Shown: one piece after another, positions 1-6,002 of the stretch
Position numbering within the stretch: the first letter of the stretch is position 1
Layout: each line of letters starts with the position of its first letter
The notes under the pieces: model-generated
What the model saw: only the letters and a program-made list of their open reading frames with translations
What the model was told of the DNA's origin: nothing
Database searches by the model: none
NCBI GenBank assembly: GCA_016793525.1
Contig: JAEUJT010000515.1
Location: 1-6,157, forward strand
Origin: Archangium sp.
GTDB lineage: Bacteria > Myxococcota > Myxococcia > Myxococcales > Myxococcaceae
Reading direction: 5' to 3'
DNA length: 6,157 bases
Made by a program: the position numbers and the translations under genes

Positions 1-1458
1 CGGCACCTCGGAGTCGTACGAATACGGCGTGCCGTGCGACGTGCCCCGGGGCTCCGATTCCAAAACGTGGAACGGCTTCAGCACCATCACCACATCGCCC
101 GATCGCTCCGGGTACCAGCCGTGGCGGAGCGCCGCGCCGAAGCCAGCCGCCTCGGCCGTTGCCAGGTCATCGCGCGCCACCGCAAACGCCACGTCAGGCA
201 GCTTGGCCAGAAACGCCGCCGCCGCGCGCCGCACCACCGCGCCGTCGAGCTTCTTGTCGGCGATGGCCTTGAGGTCGAGGTAGACGTCGGTCTCTTCGAT
301 CGCGAGCACCGCGTTGGCCACGCCCAGCTTCGCCAGCTCGTCGTTGAGCGCCTTCTCGATCGTCGTCGGCGCCACGCGAACGCCGTCGAGCCCCAGCGCC
401 GCCCACTCCTCGGGGAGCGCCGCGCCGCCGTGGTCGCCGGAGATCATGATCACCAGGTTCTGCTTGCCGCCGGCCGCGCGCTCCGCAGCCGTGAAGAGAT
501 CGCCCAGGCTCTTGTCGAGCTTGGTCAAGTGATCTTGCATCTCCCACGAGGTGGGGCCGTACAGGTGGTACGTGCGATCGAGCGGAGAGAGCGAGATCGA
601 CAGCAAGTCAGGCACGTCGTCTTTGCCGAGCTGGTTGGCCTCGATCGCCGCCTTGGCGAACTCCACCAACACGTCGTTCATGAACGGCGACGACGCCAGC
701 GCCGAATACGACTGGGGCCCCGGCCCCGGCAGCCCACCCGTCAACCCGTGGGGGAAGGTGCGGCCCATGCCGTACCAGTCGCTCTCGAGCGGGCGATCGT
801 CTTCGCCCAGCATGTCTTTCGGTGAGCCGCTGAGCTCCCATCGCTTGGCGTGGTACCCGTCGGGCAGCTTCTTGTCGTTGAAGCCCTTCACCCAGGCCGG
901 CGCTTCCTTGAGGTACCACGTGCCGGTGACGAAGCGGCCCTGCGGCTCGTGGAACCACCAGGCCTCGCCCAGCTTGCCGCCCATGGCGATGGCCGCGCGC
1001 GCCTTGCCCGCGATGGAGATGGCCTTCCCCACGCTCCCGGTGCTGGCGCGGAGCCGATCGCTCACCGTCTCCGCCAGCAGGTTCGCAGGTGACGCGTCAT
1101 CGAGGCCCAGCGGCGCGTCAAGCACCGGGTGGCCGGGGTCGACGAACACCGGCTCGAGCTTCCCGGTGGAGCGGTTGATGATCCGGTTGCCGACGATGCC
1201 ATGGCGCCAGGGGTACGCGCCGGTGGCGAGGGTGGTGTGGCCTTCAGCCGTCACGCACTCCGCGACCTCGTAGCGAACCACCGGCACCACCGCGCCGTCG
1301 GAGCTCACGCGACCCAAACCCGCCTTGAAGCGCGCGCGGTTGCGCTGGAACACGTCGCTGCCGAAGGAGTCGAGGCTGACGAAGAGCGCGAGCCGCGGAG
1401 GCTTCGCCCACGCCGTGCCCATGCTCAAGACGATGGCCGCCGCCAGCAGTCGAATCAT
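1..1458 (-). CDS. PafA-like alkaline phosphatase (alkaline phosphatase superfamily), exported, 3' end cut by window edge
   Basis: The reading frame is open from an ATG at 1458 down to base 1, giving 486 residues with no stop, so the C-terminus lies outside the window. Residues 1-18 look like a Sec signal peptide (basic RL, hydrophobic LLAAAIVL, then AWA before K19), so the enzyme should act in the periplasm or outside the cell. The bimetal site of the superfamily is readable in order: D30 (SLDSFGSD), nucleophile T70 (ECVTAEGHTT), D294 and H298 (SPLDRTYH), D342-H343 (SGDHGG) and H475 (SHGTPYSYD). N91 (HGIVGN) and the K152-x-R154 pair match in spacing the phosphate-contacting Asn, Lys and Arg of Elizabethkingia PafA, which favours phosphate monoester over diester hydrolysis. 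PafA is about 546 residues, so some 50-60 residues are probably missing here. No good Shine-Dalgarno precedes the ATG; it was chosen because the signal peptide follows it directly. It is transcribed divergently from glpX. Physiological substrate is unknown; a role in phosphate scavenging is inference. Confidence 0.88.
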   Translation of the reverse strand, partial: MIRLLAAAIVLSMGTAWAKPPRLALFVSLDSFGSDVFQRNRARFKAGLGRVSSDGAVVPVVRYEVAECVTAEGHTTLATGAYPWRHGIVGNRIINRSTGKLEPVFVDPGHPVLDAPLGLDDASPANLLAETVSDRLRASTGSVGKAISIAGKARAAIAMGGKLGEAWWFHEPQGRFVTGTWYLKEAPAWVKGFNDKKLPDGYHAKRWELSGSPKDMLGEDDRPLESDWYGMGRTFPHGLTGGLPGPGPQSYSALASSPFMNDVLVEFAKAAIEANQLGKDDVPDLLSISLSPLDRTYHLYGPTSWEMQDHLTKLDKSLGDLFTAAERAAGGKQNLVIMISGDHGGAALPEEWAALGLDGVRVAPTTIEKALNDELAKLGVANAVLAIEETDVYLDLKAIADKKLDGAVVRRAAAAFLAKLPDVAFAVARDDLATAEAAGFGAALRHGWYPERSGDVVMVLKPFHVLESEPRGTSHGTPYSYDSEVP

Positions 1459-1543
1459 GGGACCGCGTTTTTGCACGCCTGGTCGAACGGGCCTTCGAAA
1501 ATCGAAACCTCCCTCGGGCACCAAGTGGTACGAGGTCGGAGAA
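1459..1543. promoter_or_regulatory. Divergent intergenic region with inverted repeat TTCGA-AAA-TCGAA
   Basis: These 85 bases separate the divergent phosphatase and glpX starts and must hold the promoters of both unless transcription enters from further out. A perfect inverted repeat, TTCGA (1494-1498), three A's, TCGAA (1502-1506), sits near the middle. TTGCAC at 1471-1476 could be a plus-strand -35 element, but the matching -10 position falls on TTCGAA at 1494-1499, a poor match. I cannot assign a promoter firmly on either strand. The repeat could be an operator or chance in a region rich in TCGA. Confidence 0.35.
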
Positions 1544-2500
1544 ATGGACCGTAACCTCGCCCTCGAAGTCGTCCGCGTCACCGAAATGGCCGCCATCGCC
1601 TCCGCCCGGTTGATGGGGCGCGGCAACAAAAACGAATCTGACCAGGCCGCCGTCGACGCCATGCGCAAGGGCTTCGACTCGCTCAACGTCGACGGCGTCG
1701 TCGTCATCGGCGAAGGCGAGCGCGATGAAGCACCTATGCTCTACATCGGCGAGCGCGTCGGCCGCGCCGGCGAGGGGCTCTCCGCCGTCGACATCGCGCT
1801 CGATCCACTCGAGGGCACCAACCTGTGTGCCTACGGCCGCCCGGGCGCGATCTCCGTCGTGGCGCTCGCCAACCGTGGCAACCTGCTCAACGCCCCCGAC
1901 ACCTACATGGAGAAGATCGCCGTCGGCCCGCGCGCCAAGGGCTGCATCGACCTCTCCAAGACGCCCACCGCGAACCTGCAGGCGATCGCCAAGGCGATGA
2001 ATCGCCTCGTGTCCGAGCTGACCGTGGTGATCCTCGATCGCGATCGCCACCTCGAGCTGATCAAAGAAGTGCGGCTGGCCGGCGCGCGCGTGCGGCTGAT
2101 CGAAGACGGCGACGTGGCCGGCGGTGTCTCCACCTGCTTCGAAGAGAGCGGCGTCGACGTGTTGATGGGCATCGGCGGGGCGCCCGAGGGCGTGATCACC
2201 GCCGCGGCCATTCGCTCGTGCGAAGGTGACATGCAGGGCCGTCTCAAGTGGCGCAACGACGACGAGCGGGCCCGCGCCGCGAAGATGGGCATCACCGAGC
2301 AAGACCGCATCTACACCGCCGACGAGCTCGCCAAGGGCGACGTGATGTTCGCGGCCACCGGCGTCACCTCGAGCGACTTTCTGCGCGGCGTGCGCTTCTT
2401 CGCCCACGGCTGCGAGACCCACAGCGTGGTGATGCGCTCCAAGACCGGCACGGTGCGACACATCACCGCGACGCACCACTTCGACAAGAAATCCATTTGA
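1544..2500 (+). CDS. glpX: Fructose-1,6-bisphosphatase class II (GlpX)
   Basis: 318 residues, close to the 320-340 usual for GlpX. It hydrolyses fructose 1,6-bisphosphate to fructose 6-phosphate in the cytoplasm, the committed step of gluconeogenesis; some homologues also take sedoheptulose 1,7-bisphosphate. The Li-sensitive phosphatase signature DPLEGT is at 87-92, preceded by GEGERDEAP at 56-64. D33, E57, D87, E90 and E215 (GGAPEGV) correspond to the metal-binding acidic residues of E. coli GlpX. GPRAKG and EDGDVAGG (187-194) are further family blocks. The frame is open upstream to 1325, but the ATG at 1544 is chosen because family members begin MDRNLAL-like, GAGG at 1532-1535 is 8 bases before it, and an earlier start would run into the divergent phosphatase gene. 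The next gene starts 60 bases downstream on the same strand, with no obvious terminator between them. This identification is secure. Confidence 0.97.
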   Translation: MDRNLALEVVRVTEMAAIASARLMGRGNKNESDQAAVDAMRKGFDSLNVDGVVVIGEGERDEAPMLYIGERVGRAGEGLSAVDIALDPLEGTNLCAYGRPGAISVVALANRGNLLNAPDTYMEKIAVGPRAKGCIDLSKTPTANLQAIAKAMNRLVSELTVVILDRDRHLELIKEVRLAGARVRLIEDGDVAGGVSTCFEESGVDVLMGIGGAPEGVITAAAIRSCEGDMQGRLKWRNDDERARAAKMGITEQDRIYTADELAKGDVMFAATGVTSSDFLRGVRFFAHGCETHSVVMRSKTGTVRHITATHHFDKKSI

Positions 2501-2560
2501 GCTGAGATCACTGGTACTTTCGCTTCGACTTTTCCTTCACCCATTCGAGGAGCCACTCCG
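2501..2560 (+). other. Short intergenic gap with ribosome binding site GAGGAG
   Basis: This 60-base gap between glpX and the START-like gene holds a pyrimidine-rich stretch and GAGGAG at 2547-2552, 8 bases before the ATG at 2561. I see no hairpin followed by T's, so read-through from glpX is plausible. Confidence 0.6.
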
Positions 2561-2989
2561 ATGCCCGCTGCGCAGCGCACCGTCGTCTTCAACGCCCCCA
2601 TGGAGAAGTGCTTCGCCGTCATCTCCGACTACGAGCGGTACCCTGAGTTTTTGCCCGAGGTGAAGAAGATCAAGACCTCGAACCGCCGCGGCAACGAAGT
2701 CGACGTGCAGTACGAGGCCCAGGTGGTGAAGGTCATCAAGTACACCGTGCACATGAAAGAAGAGAAGCCGAGCAAGGTCTCGTGGACCTTCATCGACGGT
2801 GAGTTCATGAAGGACAACAAGGGCGGCTGGGTGCTCGAGGCGATCAGCGACTCGCAGACCCGCGGCACCTACTCGATCGAGGTGGCCGTCGGCGCCCTGG
2901 TGCCCAAGAGCATCGTCAACGCGCTCGTCGACACCCAGCTCCCCACGCTGCTCGAGAACTTCAAGAAGCGCATCGAGTCGCAGCCTTGA
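2561..2989 (+). CDS. SRPBCC / COQ10-START-like protein (polyketide cyclase/RatA-like family)
   Basis: 142 residues, typical for single-domain COQ10/RatA-like START proteins. The N-terminal block VVFNAPMEKCFAVISDYERY followed by PEFLPEVKKIK (residues 8-38) is the family hallmark: first strand, helix, then the D-Y-x-x-Y-P-E-F-L-P segment. The middle alternates strands (VDVQYEAQV, VSWTFIDGEF, KGGWVLEAI, GTYSIEVAV) and the end (about 110-141, VPKSIVNALVDTQLPTLLENFKK) is the long helix that closes the lipid-binding groove. No signal peptide or membrane segment is visible, so it should be cytoplasmic or peripheral. Known relatives bind ubiquinone (COQ10) or are named after toxin RatA, but bacterial members as a whole are poorly characterised, so a ligand cannot be named. 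The strong GAGGAG at 2547-2552 fixes the start. It may be co-transcribed with glpX. Confidence 0.85.
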   Translation: MPAAQRTVVFNAPMEKCFAVISDYERYPEFLPEVKKIKTSNRRGNEVDVQYEAQVVKVIKYTVHMKEEKPSKVSWTFIDGEFMKDNKGGWVLEAISDSQTRGTYSIEVAVGALVPKSIVNALVDTQLPTLLENFKKRIESQP

Positions 2990-3039
2990 CTACCTAGGCG
3001 TTCGAGCGATTTCAGGCAGTTGAGCAAGACCACAGCGGG

Positions 3040-3067
3040 TTGATGCACGCGTTGGCCTGGTTAGAAT
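3040..3067 (+). promoter_or_regulatory. Putative sigma70-type promoter for the four-gene cluster
   Basis: TTGATG at 3040-3045 (4 of 6 to TTGACA) and TAGAAT at 3062-3067 (5 of 6 to TATAAT) are separated by 16 bases. Transcription would begin near 3073-3075, giving a leader of about 27 bases with AGGAG before the ATG at 3101. The good -10 in otherwise GC-rich sequence makes this the best promoter candidate in the window, although it rests on sequence match only. Confidence 0.5.
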
Positions 3068-3090
3068 GAATTCACGAGGGCCGGCTGTTC

Positions 3091-3095
3091 AGGAG
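3091..3095 (+). promoter_or_regulatory. Ribosome binding site of the 58-residue microprotein
   Basis: AGGAG lies 5 bases before the ATG at 3101. It is a main reason for accepting this small reading frame as a gene. Confidence 0.7.
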
Positions 3096-3100
3096 TCACC

Positions 3101-3277
3101 ATGCTCGACGCGTTCATCATTCATGAGATTCGACGCCGCGAGCACGAGAAGGCTCAGCGCGAGCGCCAGCGGCCGTCGATTCAACTGCCGCTGCACTCCG
3201 ACGACGACCGGGCCGACGACGAGCGCCAGGGTGAGTCTGACGAGAAGCCGGGCGGCGTGGTTCAGATCGACCTCTGA
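3101..3277 (+). CDS. Small highly charged hypothetical protein (58 residues)
   Basis: The reading frame encodes 58 residues beginning MLDAFIIHEIRRREHEKAQR. Residues 1-25 can form an amphipathic helix: a short hydrophobic face (L2, F5, I6, I7, I10) followed by a dense run of Arg, Glu and Lys, then IQLPL (27-31), an acidic disordered-looking stretch (33-49) and a hydrophobic tail ending GGVVQIDL. There is no signal peptide, membrane segment or cysteine. Support for coding is the AGGAG 5 bases upstream, the promoter-like sequence before it, and its position 12 bases before the HDAC-like gene, which itself lacks a clear ribosome binding site and may depend on translation of this frame. I recognise no function. 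Short proteins with this charged plan occur in Myxococcota, from general impression rather than a search. A partner or regulator of the next gene product is possible but is inference. Confidence 0.72.
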   Translation: MLDAFIIHEIRRREHEKAQRERQRPSIQLPLHSDDDRADDERQGESDEKPGGVVQIDL

Positions 3278-3289
3278 GTCGCGCGACCT

Positions 3290-5053
3290 ATGAACCGGCT
3301 CGAGGCGCTCTTCGCCCGGAGTCGGCGCAAACCCATCACCGTTGTCTACGACGAGGCCTACCGGCTTCCGCTCTCTGGGGCGGAGGCTGTGGCCATGCCC
3401 ATCGAGACGCGCCGCTGTGACGATGCGCTCTCCTACGCACTCCACCAACGCGCGTTTTCCGAGCGCCACGTCGTCGCGCCGACACCCATCAGCTACGAGG
3501 CGCTCAGCCGGGTGCACACCGCGGCGTACCTGGAGTCGCTGCAAGATCCACTGACGCTGGCCCGCATCTTCGCGGTTGATCCGAGCGACGTGTACGTCGA
3601 CGAGCTGCTGCGCACCGTGCGCCTCGCCTGCGGGGGCACGTTGTGGGCGGCGCGGCACACGCTCGCCACCAAGCGCCCGACGATGAACTTGTTGGGCGGC
3701 TTCCACCACGCGGCGCCAGACAGGGGTGGCGGCTTCTGCGCGGTCAACGACATGGCCGTGGCCATCGCCGCCCTGAGGGCCGAGGGGTTCACCGGAAGGG
3801 TCGCGGTGCTCGACTTCGACTGCCACCCGCCCGACGGCACCGCCGCGTGTCTCGGGCATGATCCCTCGGTCTGGCTCGGCTCGGTCTCCGGTACGTCGTG
3901 GAGCGAGCTCGACGGCGTCGACGACGTGGTGCTGCCCGAGGGCTCCACCGACGAGCCGTACCTCGAGGCGGTACAGACGCTGCTCACCCGCATGCCCGAC
4001 GTGCAGCTCGTCTTCGTGCTCGCCGGCGGTGACGTGCTGGCCGGAGATCGCCTCGGCACGTTGAAGCTTTCGCTCCATGGCGTGCGCCGGAGAGATCTGC
4101 TCGTCATCGAGCGCCTCGGCTCGCTGCCTCAGGTGTGGCTCCCCGCGGGGGGCTATTCGGCTCACGCGTGGAAGGTGCTTGCCGGCACCGCTTTAGCGCT
4201 GGCGTTTCGAAGCACGACCCCCATCTCCACCGACGCCGACCCGCTCGCGTCGCGCATGTCGCGCATCGCCCGCTCGCTGCCCAGCGAGTCGCTCAGCGGA
4301 GAAGAAGACACTGTCACCGACGCTGACATCGCCGAGGCGCTGAGCGGACGTCGCGCCGGGCCCCCGAAGCTGCTCGGTTTCTACACGGCAGAGGGGCTGG
4401 AGTTCGCGCTCGAGCAGTACCGCATCTTGCCGTTGCTCCGCCGCCTCGGGTTCGACGAGCTGCACGTGGTGATCGACCGCGCGGGGCTGGCCGATCGTGC
4501 GCGCCTGATGGGTCGCGACACCACCCGAGATACGCCGGTGACGCTGGTGCAGCTCGAGGTCGAGCGTCGGCGAGTGGGTGACGGCACGTTTTTGTTCGTG
4601 AACTGGCTGTCGATGCGCAACCCGCGCGCGCAGTTCAGCTCCACGCGCCCGAAGCTGCCGGGCCAGGAGACGCCGGGCCTCGGGCTCGCCAAGGAGATGA
4701 CGCAGCTCCTCGGTCTGATGGCCAAGCGCCTGGTGCTCGACGGCGTGGCCTTCCAGCCCAGCTGGTTTCACATGGCGTTTACCGCGCGGCACACGGCGCG
4801 CTTCCTCTCGCCCGAGCGCCAGGGGCGGTTCGAGGCGTTGGTGCGCGATCTCCGTACCCTGCCGTTGCTTGTCTCCACCCGAGCCGTCGCCGAGGGGCGG
4901 GTGCTGCTCAACGGCCAGCCGTACACCTGGGAGGCGAACGAGATGATCGCCTGGCGCGAGCTGCGCGAAGACCCGGCCTACGGCGCGGCCGTTGCGCACG
5001 AACGCGAGCGCTGTCACTTCACCGTCGTCCCTTCCCCTGGAGCCCCGTCATGA
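3290..5053 (+). CDS. Histone deacetylase-like (AcuC/HDAC superfamily) protein with long C-terminal domain of unknown function
   Basis: 587 residues; bacterial HDAC-like deacetylases are usually 300-380. Residues about 16-306 form the arginase/deacetylase-fold core: first strand ITVVYDEAY (16-24), RVHTAAYLESL (74-84), the His dyad H139-H140 in GGFHHA, GFCAVND (148-154), metal ligands D177 and H179 in DFDCH, third ligand D248 in AGGDVLAGDRLG, and catalytic Y289 in AGGYS. Such enzymes remove acetyl or other acyl groups from lysine, polyamines or small amides; the substrate here is unknown. The residues after H179 are Pro-Pro where typical HDACs have His or Gln then Gly. Residues 307-350 look like a linker, and about 353-555 form a second domain with NWLSMRNPRAQF (438-449), LPGQETPGLGLAKEM (456-470), SWFHMAFTARH (491-501), RQGRFEAL (510-517) and LLNGQPYTWE (539-548), which I cannot assign. 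No Shine-Dalgarno is clear; the ATG at 3290 lies 12 bases after the microprotein stop and before the first core strand. The gene overlaps osmC by 4 bases. No signal peptide: cytoplasmic. Confidence 0.88.
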   Translation: MNRLEALFARSRRKPITVVYDEAYRLPLSGAEAVAMPIETRRCDDALSYALHQRAFSERHVVAPTPISYEALSRVHTAAYLESLQDPLTLARIFAVDPSDVYVDELLRTVRLACGGTLWAARHTLATKRPTMNLLGGFHHAAPDRGGGFCAVNDMAVAIAALRAEGFTGRVAVLDFDCHPPDGTAACLGHDPSVWLGSVSGTSWSELDGVDDVVLPEGSTDEPYLEAVQTLLTRMPDVQLVFVLAGGDVLAGDRLGTLKLSLHGVRRRDLLVIERLGSLPQVWLPAGGYSAHAWKVLAGTALALAFRSTTPISTDADPLASRMSRIARSLPSESLSGEEDTVTDADIAEALSGRRAGPPKLLGFYTAEGLEFALEQYRILPLLRRLGFDELHVVIDRAGLADRARLMGRDTTRDTPVTLVQLEVERRRVGDGTFLFVNWLSMRNPRAQFSSTRPKLPGQETPGLGLAKEMTQLLGLMAKRLVLDGVAFQPSWFHMAFTARHTARFLSPERQGRFEALVRDLRTLPLLVSTRAVAEGRVLLNGQPYTWEANEMIAWRELREDPAYGAAVAHERERCHFTVVPSPGAPS

Positions 5054-5466
5054 CCGCACCTGCTGGCGTTTCGATGAGCGCACGTCTCTCCGGCCTTCGC
5101 GCTGAGCTGACCCATGGCCCGAGCGGCACGGTTATCGTCACGGTGCCTCCCACCGACAACGGGGGCGACGGCAGCAGCTTCTCGCCGACCGATTTGTTCT
5201 CCGTTTCCATCGCCACGTGTGCGCTCACCACCATGGCCCTTCAGGCGGCGAGAGAGGGCCTGAGCTGGGGCGACGCCACCGCCGAGGTGGTCAAGGTCAT
5301 GGCCGGCCCTCCGCGGCGTGTCGGCCAGGTGTCGTTGCGCTTCGCCATGCCGGCCGGGGTGAAGGCCGAGCACCGTTCGCGCCTCGAGACCATCGCGCGG
5401 GAGTGCCCAGTGATGCGCAGCATTCACCCCGAGCTGCAGGTGCCGATGAGCTTCAGCTACCCGTGA
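5050..5466 (+). CDS. OsmC family protein
   Basis: 138 residues, the normal size for a single-domain OsmC/YhfA-like protein. The family block SPTDLFSVSIATC (45-57) carries the first conserved cysteine, C57, at the start of the central helix; the second, C119, is in ECPVMRSI (118-125). In OsmC and Ohr these two cysteines form the redox pair that reduces organic hydroperoxides; YhfA-type relatives share the fold but have less certain activity, and this protein resembles that group more than Ohr. GGAG at 5039-5042 is 7 bases before the ATG at 5050, and this ATG overlaps the preceding stop as ATGA, a classic coupled arrangement. M9 (ATG at 5074) is a weaker alternative start. The protein appears cytoplasmic. 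Its tight coupling to the HDAC-like gene suggests balanced expression; a peroxide-stress role for the cluster is inference. Confidence 0.88.
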   Translation: MTAPAGVSMSARLSGLRAELTHGPSGTVIVTVPPTDNGGDGSSFSPTDLFSVSIATCALTTMALQAAREGLSWGDATAEVVKVMAGPPRRVGQVSLRFAMPAGVKAEHRSRLETIARECPVMRSIHPELQVPMSFSYP

Positions 5467-5468
5467 CT

Positions 5469-5475
5469 GAGGTGA
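5469..5475 (+). promoter_or_regulatory. Ribosome binding site that decides the start of the membrane protein
   Basis: GAGGTGA is a seven-base match to the complement of the 16S rRNA 3' end and stands 5 bases before GTG at 5481, with its GAGG core 8 bases away. The earlier GTG at 5463, which overlaps the osmC stop as GTGA, has no comparable site upstream. Confidence 0.6.
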
Positions 5476-5480
5476 CCCGC

Positions 5481-5948
5481 GTGCATCCCAAGCGCACGGT
5501 GGCGGCGGGTGTCGCCCTTCTCGTCGCTGCCGCCGTGTGGGTGCTCGGCGGCGTCTGGTTGGCGTCCCGGCACCACGGTGAACCGGCTTCGCCAGAAGAG
5601 GCCGCGGCGCTCGCGCGAAGAGGCCTCGACGTGTTCGTGATCGCGGGAACGGTGGCATCGCTCCATGTGGCCATCGCCGCTCTCCACTGGAGAACCTCGT
5701 GGGGGCGCTTGCTCACGGCGACGGCGGGCGCGCTCTACCTCGTCAGCGCGATCAGGTCGGTGGGTGAGTTCACGCAGCGTGAGTCGAGCGGAGGCGCCTT
5801 TCCCATGTACGCGGTCGGCGCGACGGTCCTCGCGGTGCTCATGATGTTCGGGGCGTTCCCCGCGAACCAGCGGCGCACTGCGCATCGGGTTGAGCCAGCC
5901 ACGCACTCGGCCGACTCGACGCCAGCTCCACGCGCTCGCTCCGAGTAG
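5481..5948 (+). CDS. Hypothetical four-helix integral membrane protein
   Basis: 155 residues from the GTG at 5481, chosen because of the strong GAGGTGA just upstream; GTG at 5463 would add six residues and overlap the osmC stop by 4 bases, and cannot be excluded. Four hydrophobic segments are visible: about 7-28 (TVAAGVALLVAAAVWVLGGV), 48-69 (LDVFVIAGTVASLHVAIAAL), 75-94 (GRLLTATAGALYLVSAI) and 107-127 (FPMYAVGATVLAVLMMFGAF). The first is preceded by HPKR, placing the N-terminus inside by the positive-inside rule. The loop after helix 1 holds EPASPEEAAALARRG and the C-terminal tail (128-155) is polar, rich in Arg, Pro and Thr. I recognise no family and no catalytic or binding motif. It is last in the four-gene cluster, so its expression is probably tied to osmC. 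Real gene status is supported by the overlap, ribosome binding site and helix pattern. Confidence 0.72.
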   Translation: MHPKRTVAAGVALLVAAAVWVLGGVWLASRHHGEPASPEEAAALARRGLDVFVIAGTVASLHVAIAALHWRTSWGRLLTATAGALYLVSAIRSVGEFTQRESSGGAFPMYAVGATVLAVLMMFGAFPANQRRTAHRVEPATHSADSTPAPRARSE

Positions 5949-6002
5949 CCTGACGCGTCGCCTGTTGGAGCGGTGACGCAGCGAAGAACGCCACGGCTCC
6001 TG
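5949..6002. other. Convergent intergenic gap with imperfect hairpin
   Basis: 54 bases lie between the membrane gene stop and the stop of the minus-strand gene. Bases 5967-5977 and 5990-6000 can pair over 9 of 11 positions with a 12-base loop, and GACGCGTC at 5952-5959 is a perfect palindrome. Neither is followed by a T-run on either strand, so this is at best a weak or factor-dependent bidirectional terminator. Confidence 0.3.

Larger units (their letters stand above)
2990..3100 (+). other. Intergenic region before the four-gene cluster
   Basis: 111 bases between the START-like gene and the microprotein. The first half (2990-3039) shows no convincing terminator hairpin; only a short CCTAGG palindrome lies just after the stop. 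The second half carries the putative promoter and ribosome binding site listed separately. Confidence 0.5.

Noticed and set aside
34..825. 263-residue plus-strand frame opposite the phosphatase gene
   Set aside because: The minus strand carries all PafA-type active-site motifs; the plus-strand translation is Arg/His-rich and lacks any motif.
1325..1543. Upstream extension of the glpX frame
   Set aside because: It overlaps the start of the divergent phosphatase gene, and GlpX proteins begin at the MDRNLA-like segment.
1244..2479. Long 411-residue open frame on the minus strand opposite glpX
   Set aside because: It is antisense to a secure glpX; its translation is rich in His, Gly, Arg and Ala with no recognisable motif, a common artefact opposite high-GC genes.
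3089..4165. 358-residue minus-strand frame opposite the microprotein and the HDAC core
   Set aside because: It shadows a gene with clear catalytic motifs and shows no family pattern; high-GC antisense frames of this size are expected.
4193..5017. 274-residue minus-strand frame opposite the HDAC-like C-terminal domain
   Set aside because: Composition (many Arg, His, Gln, no hydrophobic core pattern) is that of an antisense shadow, while the plus strand keeps motif-like sequence throughout.
5217..5480. Extended upstream start of the membrane protein frame, inside osmC
   Set aside because: The sequence before 5463 overlaps osmC, and its translation is a low-complexity out-of-frame reading; ribosome binding site and helix pattern support the later start.
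5952..5959. GACGCGTC palindrome as a binding site
   Set aside because: An 8-base palindrome in GC-rich DNA between convergent genes is expected by chance and has no promoter nearby.
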